Assembly (NCBI RefSeq): GCF_038957035.1
Contig: NZ_CP152412.1
Span: 5,328,501 to 5,392,500, forward strand
Direction of reading: 5' to 3'
Source: Bradyrhizobium sp. B097
GTDB lineage: Bacteria; Pseudomonadota; Alphaproteobacteria; Rhizobiales; Xanthobacteraceae
DNA: 64,000 bases
Shown here: piece by piece, positions 7,979-16,499 of the stretch
Numbering within the stretch: position 1 is the stretch's first letter
How the letters are laid out: each line of letters starts with the position of its first letter
Program-made: the position numbers and the translations under genes
Notes under the pieces: model-generated
What the model was told of the DNA's origin: nothing
The model's database searches: none
What the model saw: only the letters and a program-made list of their open reading frames with translations

Positions 7979-10456
7979 TCAATACAGCCCGCTTGGACTG
8001 GACTGCATGACCGCACGGCCCGCGTCGGGTGAGATCGACTGCTGGGTCCCGTCGATCACATCCGTGCCGGCGACCAATGTCGGATCATAGAACGGCGGCG
8101 CCTGGCCCGGCTTGAAGGCTTCGAGCACCACGCCCCGGTTCTGACCGGGCGTGGCGCGCAGGCCGGTCTTGGCATCGACCAGCACCAGCCGGATGCCGAC
8201 CGGCTGCTTGAACGGGGTGGCGGGCTTGTCGGCCAATGCGAGCTTCAGGAAATCGCGCGCGATCGGCGCCGCGGTGTGGCCGGCCTGCGCGTTACGGCCG
8301 AGCGAGCGCGGCTTGTCGTAGCCGACATAGAGACCGACCACGAGGTCCGGCGAGAAGCCGACGAACCAGAGGTCCTTGGCCTCGTTCGAGGTGCCGGTCT
8401 TGCCGGCGAGCGGCTTACCGACGTCCTTCAGCGCAGTGCCGGTACCGGCCTGAATCACGCCCTCCATCAGCGAGGTGATCTGGTAGGCGGTCATCGCGTC
8501 GAGCACCCGCTCGCGGCGGTCGACGAGCTGCGGCTCGGGCTGGCTCTTCCAGCCTTCCGGCGCGTCGCAGCCGCGGCATTCGCGCTGGTCGTGCCTGAAG
8601 ATGGTGTGGCCGTAGCGGTCCTGGATGCGGTCGATCAGGGTCGGCTTTACCCGGACGCCGCCATTGGCGATCATCGAATAGGCCGTGGCCATCCGCATCA
8701 CCGTGGTCTCGCCGGCGCCGAGCGCATAGGCGAGATAGTTCGGCAACTCGTCATAGACGCCGAAGCGCTTGGCATACTCGCCGATGACAGGCATGCCGAT
8801 TTCCTGCGCCAGCCGCACCGTCACGGTGTTGAGCGACAGGCGGAGCGCGTTGCGCAGCGTGACCTGGCCCTGATACTTGCCGGTGGAGAAGTTCTCCGGC
8901 CGCCAGATATTGCCCTGCCCCTGGTCGATCTCGATCGGCCCGTCGATCATCACGGTCGATCCGGTGTAGCCATTGTCGAGCGCCGTCGAATAGACGATCG
9001 GCTTGAAGGTCGAACCGGGCTGCCGGTAGGCCTGCGTCGCGCGGTTGAACTGGCTCTGGTCGAACGAGAAGCCGCCGACCATCGCCAGCACGCGGCCGGT
9101 GTGCGGATCCATCGCCACCATCGCGCCCGACAGTTCGGGGATCTGGCGCAACCGGTACTGGCCTTCGACGGCCTTGCCGTCCTTGAACAGCGGATCGGCG
9201 TAGATGACGTCGCCGGGCTGCAGCACCTGCGAGACCGCGGTCGGCGTCTTGCCCTTGGTCCTGGCCCAGCGCACGCCGTCCATCGTGATGATGCCGGTCT
9301 CGCGCTGCTTGCTGACGGCGCCGCCGAGCTCGCGGCCGGGCTGGAAGCCGATCCGCGCCGACTGGTCGTTGCTTTCCAGCACCACCGCCATCCGCCACGG
9401 CGAGATGTCCGAGAGCGACTTAATCTCGGCGAGCGGGACGCCCCAGTCGCTGGTGAGGTCGAGCTTCTGGATCGCGCCGCGATAGCCCTGCTGCTCGTCA
9501 TAGTTCACGAGCCCCGCCACCATGGCCTTGCGCGCCATCACCTGGACCTTGGGGTCGAGCGTGGTGCGCACCGACAGGCCGCCTTCATAGAGCTTCTTCT
9601 CGCCATAGCGCTCGAAGATGTCGCGGCGGACCTCTTCGGAGAAATATTCGCCGGCGAAGGTGTGCGCGCCGTTGCTGCGGTTGGTGACGATCAGCGGGTC
9701 CTTGCGCGCCTTGTCGGCGTCGGCGGCGGTGATCCAGCCGTTCTCCTGCAGGCGGTCGATCACGTAATTGCGCCGCTCGATGGCGCGCGCACGGTTGCGC
9801 ACCGGGTGCAGGCTGGCCGGCATTTTCGGCAACGCCGCTAGATAGGCCGCTTCCGAGACCGTCAGTTCATTGACGGATTTGTCGAAATAGACCAGCGAGG
9901 CCGCCGCGATGCCGTAGGCACCGAGGCCGAGGTAGATTTCGTTGAGATAGAGCTCGAGGATCTTGTCCTTGGAATAGGCCCGCTCGATTCGCATCGCCAG
10001 CAGGGCTTCCTTGATCTTGCGGGTGAACGACACCTCGTTGGTCAACAGGAAGTTCTTGGCGACCTGCTGGGTGATCGTGGAAGCACCCTGCGGACGGCGG
10101 TTGGAACCGAAGTTCTGGATGTAGGAGACGCCGGCGCGCGCCATGCCGGTATAGTCGATGCCGCCGTGCTCGTAGAAATTCTTGTCCTCGGCCGCCAGGA
10201 ACGCGTTGATCACGAGCTTCGGCACGGCCTGGATCGGCAGATAGAGCCTGCGCTCCTTGGCGAATTCGCCCAGCAGCGATCCGTCGGCCGCGTGCACGCG
10301 GGTCATCACCGGCGGCTCGTAGTTCTGGAGCTGCGAATAGTCGGGCAGGTCCTTGGAAAAATGCCAGAACAGCCCTGCGACCGCGGCGAGACCAGCCAGG
10401 AACAGGATGGTTCCTGCGGTGAACAGGAACCCGAAGAACCGCAACAGAAATTTCAT
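7979..10456 (-). CDS. mrcA: Penicillin-binding protein 1A (bifunctional glycosyltransferase/transpeptidase)
   Basis: 825 residues, the usual class A PBP length. There is a short cytoplasmic tail, TM helix at about 9-31, then the GT51 glycosyltransferase domain with catalytic Glu90 in AAEDKNFYEHGG and the second motif RRPQGASTITQQVAKN. The transpeptidase domain shows the SxxK motif STFK (Ser482, Lys485), SLN at 541-543 and KTGTS at 686-690. An OB-like insertion (about 320-430) matches PBP1A. It polymerises and cross-links peptidoglycan on the periplasmic side of the inner membrane. All catalytic motifs are intact. Confidence 0.96.
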   Translation of the reverse strand: MKFLLRFFGFLFTAGTILFLAGLAAVAGLFWHFSKDLPDYSQLQNYEPPVMTRVHAADGSLLGEFAKERRLYLPIQAVPKLVINAFLAAEDKNFYEHGGIDYTGMARAGVSYIQNFGSNRRPQGASTITQQVAKNFLLTNEVSFTRKIKEALLAMRIERAYSKDKILELYLNEIYLGLGAYGIAAASLVYFDKSVNELTVSEAAYLAALPKMPASLHPVRNRARAIERRNYVIDRLQENGWITAADADKARKDPLIVTNRSNGAHTFAGEYFSEEVRRDIFERYGEKKLYEGGLSVRTTLDPKVQVMARKAMVAGLVNYDEQQGYRGAIQKLDLTSDWGVPLAEIKSLSDISPWRMAVVLESNDQSARIGFQPGRELGGAVSKQRETGIITMDGVRWARTKGKTPTAVSQVLQPGDVIYADPLFKDGKAVEGQYRLRQIPELSGAMVAMDPHTGRVLAMVGGFSFDQSQFNRATQAYRQPGSTFKPIVYSTALDNGYTGSTVMIDGPIEIDQGQGNIWRPENFSTGKYQGQVTLRNALRLSLNTVTVRLAQEIGMPVIGEYAKRFGVYDELPNYLAYALGAGETTVMRMATAYSMIANGGVRVKPTLIDRIQDRYGHTIFRHDQRECRGCDAPEGWKSQPEPQLVDRRERVLDAMTAYQITSLMEGVIQAGTGTALKDVGKPLAGKTGTSNEAKDLWFVGFSPDLVVGLYVGYDKPRSLGRNAQAGHTAAPIARDFLKLALADKPATPFKQPVGIRLVLVDAKTGLRATPGQNRGVVLEAFKPGQAPPFYDPTLVAGTDVIDGTQQSISPDAGRAVMQSSPSGLY

Positions 10457-10927
10457 CGACCAGATTTTCCGTGGCGAATACGTCGCTCGTTCTGAGTGCG
10501 CTGCGTGCCACTTAGGCCGCCCGGTATATCGGTCGCACCATGGACCTGCAATTCAACACAGGAGAATTAAAGCGCGCCAGGCGTCAAACTTATGCCATAG
10601 AGCCCGGCTCGCGCGCAGCCAAATCAGCCCCTCCCCACCCTTCGGACGCTCTACAGGACCGCATCGACCTCGGGCCCTCCGTGCCTCGATTCGCCTGGGC
10701 GCTCGGCGGACGGCACGCCGGTCACCACTCGCTGCGCTTGCGCGGTGAGCCGCTTGCGAAAGAAAAGCGCAGGCCGGACCGAGCGCTTGCACTACCCGGC
10801 TGCCTTTCCAGGCGCTGTGTCGTCAGAAACCGGTGGACAGTGCCGGCGGGCCGACAGGATTAATGGTTTGTTAGCCATAACTACCGCAAGTTGTTGTCAT
10901 ACACGCGACTCGCGAGGGCTGGTTTGC
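10457..10927. other. 471-base gap with no supported gene
   Basis: This stretch lies between the divergent PBP1A and coiled-coil genes and should hold both promoters. Open frames here are GC-driven and show no protein-like composition. No strong repeat or RNA structure was noticed. Confidence 0.5.
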
Positions 10928-11356
10928 ATGGCACTGCGCGGATTTAGACGGCCCTTTACGGCCGACCCGAATGTCCTCGGATTTCCGAGACCTCCCACAT
11001 CAGCGATGGGCACCGAAGCCTTGGACCTGGTCTATCAGGCGGCGGATCTGTTCCGCAGCATCGAGGACCGGGCCCGTGCCGGCGAGGCACGCGCCGAGGC
11101 CGCCGAACAGGCGCAGCTCGAAATCATCGCCGCCACCGAGCGCAAGCTGAGGGACGCGTCCCGGGCGCTCGAGGAGGCCCGACGGCGTATCGAGTCCCAG
11201 CAGGAGCAGCTCGACGCCGCCGAGTTCCGGGCCCAGGCCGCGGAAGCCGAGGCGCGTGAAGCCAAGCAATCGCTGGCCCTGGTCGAGGATGCGATCCGCC
11301 GGCGCCTGCTGCTCACGAGCGGGCACGACGACGGCAGGTCGACAGCCGTCGCCTGA
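10928..11356 (+). CDS. Coiled-coil hypothetical protein
   Basis: 142 residues from the ATG at 10928 (MALRGFRRPFTADPNVLGFP); a frame extension to 10745 has poor composition. The first about 40 residues are basic and proline-rich. From about residue 50 to 128 the sequence is one continuous Ala/Glu/Arg-rich coiled coil (AGEARAEAAEQAQLEIIAAT onward), and the C-terminal tail is polar. There is no membrane segment. A structural or scaffold role is possible; the family is not recognised. Confidence 0.7.
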   Translation: MALRGFRRPFTADPNVLGFPRPPTSAMGTEALDLVYQAADLFRSIEDRARAGEARAEAAEQAQLEIIAATERKLRDASRALEEARRRIESQQEQLDAAEFRAQAAEAEAREAKQSLALVEDAIRRRLLLTSGHDDGRSTAVA

Positions 11357-11380
11357 CCGGCATGCGGCCCAATTGGAGCG

Positions 11381-11452
11381 GTAGCCCGCATGAGCGAAGC
11401 GACATGCGGGAGCTCGACAAGACCCGGATATCGCTTCGCTCATCCGGGCTAC
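11381..11452. repeat. Paired REP-like palindromic element (BIME-like)
   Basis: Two 30-base arms (11381-11410 and 11423-11452) are inverted copies with 27 of 30 matches, separated by 12 bases. Each arm can also fold alone: CCCGCATG pairs with CATGCGGG in the first, CCCGGAT with ATCCGGG in the second. The changes at the tips are compensatory. It lies between the coiled-coil gene and the 3' end of ggt, where it could act as a two-way transcript end. Confidence 0.75.
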
Positions 11453-11474
11453 GCGTTGTCGTTGGGCGTCTCAA

Positions 11475-13211
11475 TCAATAGCCGGCGGCAAGCCCGGAGT
11501 TGCGGCGCGGATCGTTCGCCCCATAGAAGCGGTTGTTGCCGACCGGCTTGCCGCCCAGCGACGGCGCCCCGATGATGATGACCGCGAGGTGATTGGCCGG
11601 CTGCGGCGGCCCGAACTTTTGGCCCATGCCTTCCAAAATCTTCCGCGTGTCCGGCGACAGCGTGAAGTCCTCGAGGTTGGTCGCCTCCGGAAGCCATTGC
11701 TGGTGAAAGCGCGGCATGTCCACGGCTTCCTGCGCGTCCATACCGTAGTCGATGGCGTTGATCATCGTCAGCAGCACGGCGGTGATGATGCGGCTGCCGC
11801 CCGGAGTCCCCACCACCATGACCGGCTTGCCATCCCTGGTGACGATGGTCGGGCTCATCGAGGACAGCGGACGCTTGCCAGGGACGATGGAATTGGCCTC
11901 CCCCTGCACCAGGCCGTAGAGGTTCGGCACACCGACCTTGGCGGTGAAGTCGTCCATCTCGTCGTTCAGCAGCACGCCGGTCTTGGCCGCGGTCACCTTG
12001 GCGCCGAACCAGTCGTTGAGCGTGTAGGTCACCGACACCGCGTTGCCGTCCTTGTCGGCGATCGAATAGTGCGTGGTGTTGCTGCCCTCGTGCGGCGGAA
12101 CTCCGGGCTTGATGTCCTTGGACACGCCGGCCTTGGCCGGGTCGATCACGGCGCGGATCTTCGCGGCGTAGTCCTTGTCGAGCAAACGCTCGAGCGGATT
12201 CTTCACGAAGTCGGGGTCGCCGAGATAGCTGTTGCGATCGACATACGCGTGGCGCATCGCCTCGATCTGGTAGTGCACCGCCTGCGCCGAATGGTAGCCG
12301 AGGTCCTTCAGCGGGTAGCCCTCGAGGATGTTCAGGATCTCGCAGATCACCACGCCACCCGAGCTGGGCGGCGGCGCCGAAACGACGTGGTAGCCGCGAT
12401 AGTCGCATTCGACCGGCGCGAGCTCGCGAACCTTGTAGTTGTCGAGATCCTCCTGCGTGAGCAGGCCCTTGCCGGCCTGGCTCGAGGCGACGATCGCTGC
12501 GCCGACCCAGCCCTTGTAGAAGCCGTCGGTGCCGCGCTTGCTGATCTCGCGGAGCGTCTCGGCGAGTTCGTGCTGCGTCAGCCGTTCGCCGACCTGAAAC
12601 GGCTTGCCGTTGTTGAGGAAGATCGCGCCCGAGGCCGGATCGTCCTGAAAATCCTTGGTCGAGGTCTGCAGCATGCTGACGTCGCCCTGGTCCAGCACAA
12701 AGCCGTCCTCGGCGAGTTGCAGCGCCGGCGCGATGACGTCCGCGCGCTTCATCGTGCCGTATTTCTCGCGCGCATATTCCATGCCGGCCACCGAGCCGGG
12801 CACGCCGACCGCGAGATGCCCCTTGGTCGACAGGCCGGGAATGACGTTGCCGTCCTTGTCGAGGTACATGTTGGCGGTGGCGCCCTTCGGCGCCGTCTCG
12901 CGGAAATCCAGGAAGGTCTTGCGGCCGTCGGCGAGCTGGATGGTCATGAAACCGCCGCCACCGAGATTGCCGGCGGCGGGATAGGCGACCGCCAGCGCGT
13001 AACCGACCGCAACCGCGGCGTCGACCGCGTTGCCGCCCCGCTTCAACACCTCGATGCCGACCTGCGTCGCGAGATGCTGCGCGGATACCACCATGCCGTT
13101 CTCCGCGGCGACCGGCGCAACCGACGCGGCGTGGCCAGGAGCTGACGTCGTGAGGCCGATCGCGACAATGGCCGCGACCATCCATCGCGCGCCCGTTTGT
13201 GGATTTCGCAT
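11475..13211 (-). CDS. ggt: Gamma-glutamyltransferase (glutathione hydrolase) precursor
   Basis: 578 residues, matching the family. A cleavable signal peptide (about 1-29, ending APGHAA) sends it to the periplasm. The N-terminal substrate motif GGNAVDAAVAVGYALA and the glycine-rich GNLGGGGFMTIQL are typical. The autocatalytic cleavage site is NTTHYS, with Thr379 the expected nucleophile of the small subunit, followed by DKDGNAVSVTYTLN. The oxyanion motif is PLSSMSPTI. The enzyme removes the gamma-glutamyl group from glutathione and related peptides. It has its own promoter region to the right. Confidence 0.95.
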   Translation of the reverse strand: MRNPQTGARWMVAAIVAIGLTTSAPGHAASVAPVAAENGMVVSAQHLATQVGIEVLKRGGNAVDAAVAVGYALAVAYPAAGNLGGGGFMTIQLADGRKTFLDFRETAPKGATANMYLDKDGNVIPGLSTKGHLAVGVPGSVAGMEYAREKYGTMKRADVIAPALQLAEDGFVLDQGDVSMLQTSTKDFQDDPASGAIFLNNGKPFQVGERLTQHELAETLREISKRGTDGFYKGWVGAAIVASSQAGKGLLTQEDLDNYKVRELAPVECDYRGYHVVSAPPPSSGGVVICEILNILEGYPLKDLGYHSAQAVHYQIEAMRHAYVDRNSYLGDPDFVKNPLERLLDKDYAAKIRAVIDPAKAGVSKDIKPGVPPHEGSNTTHYSIADKDGNAVSVTYTLNDWFGAKVTAAKTGVLLNDEMDDFTAKVGVPNLYGLVQGEANSIVPGKRPLSSMSPTIVTRDGKPVMVVGTPGGSRIITAVLLTMINAIDYGMDAQEAVDMPRFHQQWLPEATNLEDFTLSPDTRKILEGMGQKFGPPQPANHLAVIIIGAPSLGGKPVGNNRFYGANDPRRNSGLAAGY

Positions 13212-13326
13212 TGGAGTTCCCCCGATTGCGCCGTTTGGGTGCGGCGTATGTTCCTTCTATCGGAGCGAGCAAGTGTAGCAGGCCGCGCGCCCGCGCACTA
13301 TAGGCTCGTCGCGCATCGCAACGGCC

Positions 13327-13569
13327 TTGACTTTCCGTCAGCCCGACGTGCGCGCCGTGGTTTGTCCGGCCGCGATCGATCTGAAGCCGCGCGACGGCGC
13401 GGTCGGCATGCGCGGTCCCGAATGCGCCCGGCGATGCTACGACGACGATAGCATCCTGATCCGCGCCGCCGCCGATACATTGATGATCTCACCGCCCCTG
13501 ATCATCACCGAGGAACAGATCGAGGCGATCTTCGCAGCGATCCGCCGCGCGTTGCACGCGATCGAGTGA
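13327..13569 (+). pseudogene. C-terminal remnant of a class III (PLP) aminotransferase
   Basis: The 80-residue frame starts abruptly and reads QPDVRAVVCPAAIDLKPRDG, then LIRAAADTLMISPPLIITEE, then QIEAIFAAIRRALHAIE. This is the last about 70 residues of omega-amino acid:pyruvate-type transaminases (pattern VGAIDLAPRDGAPG...GDTLAFSPPLII...QIDEIF...LR). The PLP-binding domain and active-site lysine are absent, and no other part of the gene is visible upstream. I read it as a decayed gene end; expression as a small protein is unlikely. Confidence 0.7.
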
Positions 13570-13614
13570 ATCTGGCCGCGGACGTTTGACTTTCAATGCC
13601 GCAACAAATTCGGT

Positions 13615-13736
13615 GTCGTCCCTGCGAAAGCAGGGACCCATAACCACGAATGTCGATTGGTTGGCTGCGCTAGAACAACGAATCCCATCCACAACACCCG
13701 CCGCAGCGTATGGGTCCCTGCTTTCGCAGGGACGAC
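13615..13736. repeat. Inverted-repeat intergenic element, GTCGTCCCTGC family, copy 1
   Basis: Arms of 28 bases (13615-13642 and 13709-13736) are perfect inverted copies. Each arm contains GTCCCTGC-GAAA-GCAGGGAC, a perfect 8-bp hairpin with a GAAA or TTTC loop. A second copy lies at 40974-41094. It sits between the aminotransferase remnant and the 3' end of the permease gene. Confidence 0.85.
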
Positions 13737-13809
13737 AGTCTCACGACAGTCTCTTGGCGGAGACGGGCTCGCGGTATCCCGCACAAGGCGAATCCTCGCC
13801 GCGCTTGAT

Positions 13810-15309
13810 CTACACCCCGCCCCTCGCCCGCAGCCGGCTGTGGCGTCGGCCATAGGCCGCATAGATCACAAGCCCGAGCACGAGCCACACCGCGAGCCTG
13901 ATCCAGGTGTCGAGCGGCAGGCCGAACATCAGGAACAGTGAGGTCCCCGCGGCAGCCGGCGCCACCAGCCAGATCGCCGGTGCCTTGAACGGACGCGGCA
14001 AGTCCGGATCGCGCAGACGCAGCACCAGCGTTCCGATCGAGACCACCGTGAATGCGAACAGTGTGCCGATCGAAACGAGCTCTCCGACCAGCCCGATCGG
14101 CAGCAGCCCGCCGAGAACAGCAGCGACGCTGCCGGCAAAGATGGTCGAGACATAGGGCGTCTGGAACCGCGGATGGATCCTTGCGGCGATGCCCGGCAGC
14201 AGCCCGTCATGCGCCATGGCGCGGAAGATCCGCGGCTGCGCCAGCAGCATGATGAGGATCACCGACGTCAGCCCGAACAGGATGCCGAGCTTGATGAAGG
14301 GACCGAGCCAGCCGATGCCAACGGCATCGATGCCGACGGCAATCGGATCGGGCACGCTCAGCTTGTCGTACGGTACGATGCCGGTCAGCACGAAGCCGAC
14401 CGCGACATAGAGCGCGGCGCAGATGACGAGCGAGCCGAGAATGCCGATCGGCATGTCGCGCTCCGGCGTCTTCGCCTCCTGCGCCGCGGTCGAGATCGCG
14501 TCGAAGCCGATATAGGCGAAGAACACCACCGCCGCGCCGCGGACCACGCCGGACCAGCCGAATGCACCGGGACCGGCGTTCGGCGGGATCAGCGCGCCCG
14601 ACGGATTGCCTGCCGTGACCCAGTTCGCCAGCGAGACCGAGGAGGCTGCGGTCGCGAGAAACAATGCGATGACGACGAGTTTCACCACAACGACGAAGCT
14701 GGTGAAGCGCGCGGACTCGCGGATGCCGACCACGAGCAGCGCGGTGACGAAAGCGATGATCGCCATCGCCGGGATGTTGATCACCGCACCGGTCGACGAC
14801 CACGCACCGCTGTTGGCGTCGTAGGCGAGCGGCGCCGAGGTGAATTGCTGCGGCAGGTTGATGCCGAAATCGCGCATGAAGCTGACGAAATAGCCGGACC
14901 ATCCGACCGAGACCGCGATCGCGCCGACCGCATATTCGAGGATCAGGTCCCAGCCGATGATCCAGGCGATCAGCTCGCCGAGCGTGGCATAAGCGTAAGT
15001 ATACGCGCTGCCGCAGATCGGCACGGTCGACGCCATCTCGGCGTAGCACAGGCCGGCGAAAGCGCAGGCGACGGCACCAAGCAGGAAGGAGAGCGTGACG
15101 GCGGGTCCGGCATTGGCGGCCGCCGCATGCCCCGTCAGCACGAAGATGCCGGCGCCGATGATGCCGCCGATGCCGAGCGTCACCAGCTGCAACGCCGAGA
15201 GCGAGCGCTTGAAGACCGGCGTCTCCGCGTCGCCATCGGCACGCGCCGCTTCCCGCAGCAGCTCCGCGGTCGACTTTCGGTCCCAGAAACCGGCCAGGGT
15301 GTCTGTCAC
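13810..15309 (-). CDS. APC-family amino acid permease (cationic amino acid transporter type)
   Basis: 499 residues from a GTG at 15309 with a strong GGAGG site; an ATG at 15351 would place that site inside the gene. The N-terminus [15 protein letters not shown] leads into about 12 to 13 helices. Helix 1 holds the APC substrate motif [39 protein letters not shown] and [20 protein letters not shown] are family signatures. Proton-coupled uptake of amino acids is the expected role; the exact substrate is unknown. It stands alone between repeats and a BA14K gene. Confidence 0.92.
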   Translation of the reverse strand: MTDTLAGFWDRKSTAELLREAARADGDAETPVFKRSLSALQLVTLGIGGIIGAGIFVLTGHAAAANAGPAVTLSFLLGAVACAFAGLCYAEMASTVPICGSAYTYAYATLGELIAWIIGWDLILEYAVGAIAVSVGWSGYFVSFMRDFGINLPQQFTSAPLAYDANSGAWSSTGAVINIPAMAIIAFVTALLVVGIRESARFTSFVVVVKLVVIALFLATAASSVSLANWVTAGNPSGALIPPNAGPGAFGWSGVVRGAAVVFFAYIGFDAISTAAQEAKTPERDMPIGILGSLVICAALYVAVGFVLTGIVPYDKLSVPDPIAVGIDAVGIGWLGPFIKLGILFGLTSVILIMLLAQPRIFRAMAHDGLLPGIAARIHPRFQTPYVSTIFAGSVAAVLGGLLPIGLVGELVSIGTLFAFTVVSIGTLVLRLRDPDLPRPFKAPAIWLVAPAAAGTSLFLMFGLPLDTWIRLAVWLVLGLVIYAAYGRRHSRLRARGGV

Positions 15310-15456
15310 GCCAGCTGCCCTCCGCCGCTCGGGCCCGGCGGGGCCCGACACGATCAGCGGACTATAACGCGCCCGACGTCCAGGCGTTCGGGTTCAGGGC
15401 GACTGCCCGCGCGTTTTTCCACCGCCAAGAACGACGGCCAAGCGCGGTGCAGGGCC

Positions 15457-15762
15457 CTATTGGCAGGGATGACGGCGGCCGTCGCGGCCAAGGAAGGTGC
15501 CGGACGCAGGATCGAACGAATGGTAGCGCGCGCAAGACGAGGACGGCGCCGCGGGCATGGCCCCATAGGCATTCGCCGGGTTGCCGCCGCGTTGCGCCGC
15601 CTGCTGGGCCTCGCCCCACGGCGTCAGGGCGCCGCCGTTGATCGCGCTCCGCCCCGGATTTTGCGCATCGAAAAGCGCCGGCTCCGACATCTGAGCCGAG
15701 ACTGGCGTGAACGTCATTCCCACGAGCAGCACAGCGGCTGCAACGGCCTTGAGTCCGGCCAT
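15457..15762 (-). CDS. BA14K-family secreted protein
   Basis: 101 residues from the ATG at 15762 with GGAGAGG upstream; the longer frame from 15858 has no site. The signal peptide is about 1-24 (LKAVAAAVLLVGMTFTPVSA). The C-terminus CARYHSFDPASGTFLGRDGR is the BA14K signature (YxSFDPxSGTYxGxDGxRHxC), with cysteines that could pair. The family was described as an immunoreactive lectin-like surface protein in Brucella and is abundant in rhizobia. Function here is unknown. Confidence 0.8.
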   Translation of the reverse strand: MAGLKAVAAAVLLVGMTFTPVSAQMSEPALFDAQNPGRSAINGGALTPWGEAQQAAQRGGNPANAYGAMPAAPSSSCARYHSFDPASGTFLGRDGRRHPCQ

Positions 15763-15953
15763 AAGACCTCTCCGATGGATCAATTGAAATCTGTCCAAGA
15801 AACTGTGCAAGGGCGGCAGCGCCGTCCCTGTGCCCAGAACCGATGTGGTGACGGCCAAGGTCCCGATGCAGGGATCATCAGGTCACAATGCCGCGAGGCA
15901 GCCGTCGGCGTGGCACGACGACCGCGCCGCGCGACGTCCGCCCGGCCCGCGCT

Positions 15954-16499
15954 TTACCGATTATGCACGTCAGGCCGCGGGTCGGAGACGAACCCGTCGC
16001 GGTTCGGCATTTTGACTGCGGCGAGCGACTTCGCATCGAGCACCGCATTGGCGGGGACGATGCCGTTGAGGCTGAGGATGTAGGCGGACACCGCGTAGAC
16101 GTCCTCATTGCTCAGCGACTGTGGCGCGTTCTGGGGCATCGCGCGGCGGATGTAGTCGAACAGGGTCGGGGCGTAGGGCCAGTAGCTGCCGACAGTGCGG
16201 ATCGGCCTTGGGCTCGCCAGCGTGCCCTGTCCGCCGACCAGGCGGTCACCGACGCCGCCCTGCCCGCCGTCGCCATGGCACGCCGCGCATTGCTCACTGA
16301 ACACGATGCGGCCGCGCTCGACGCTGCCGCTGCCCGGCGGCAGCGCCGCGCCGTCACGGCCGATATCGATGTTCCAGCCGGCGATCTCCGCCGGCGTCGC
16401 CTCGCGGCCGATGCCGTAGCGCTCCTCGGCATGAACAGCGACGCCGAGCATCGCGATCGCACTCACCAGCGCGGCGGTCTTCAGATTACGCTTGGCCAT
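15954..16499 (-). CDS. c-type cytochrome subunit of sulfite/sulfane dehydrogenase (SoxD-like)
   Basis: 181 residues with a signal peptide (about 1-24, ending AVHA). One haem c site is present, CAACH at 71-75, and Met121 in RRAMPQNAP is the likely sixth ligand. The stretch RTVGSYWPYAPTLFDYIRRA and the ending VSDPRPDV resemble the cytochrome partner of SoxC-type dehydrogenases. It overlaps the molybdoenzyme gene by 14 bases and would accept electrons from it in the periplasm. It is shorter than the dihaem SoxD of Paracoccus, so it keeps only one haem domain. Confidence 0.85.
   Translation of the reverse strand: MAKRNLKTAALVSAIAMLGVAVHAEERYGIGREATPAEIAGWNIDIGRDGAALPPGSGSVERGRIVFSEQCAACHGDGGQGGVGDRLVGGQGTLASPRPIRTVGSYWPYAPTLFDYIRRAMPQNAPQSLSNEDVYAVSAYILSLNGIVPANAVLDAKSLAAVKMPNRDGFVSDPRPDVHNR

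Noticed and set aside
10540..10863. Possible 107-residue gene upstream of the coiled-coil protein
   Set aside because: Composition is random-like with many Arg, and no start signal or family is seen.
14173..16083. 636-residue plus-strand frame across the permease, BA14K and cytochrome genes
   Set aside because: It spans several recognised minus-strand genes and shows no protein-like pattern.
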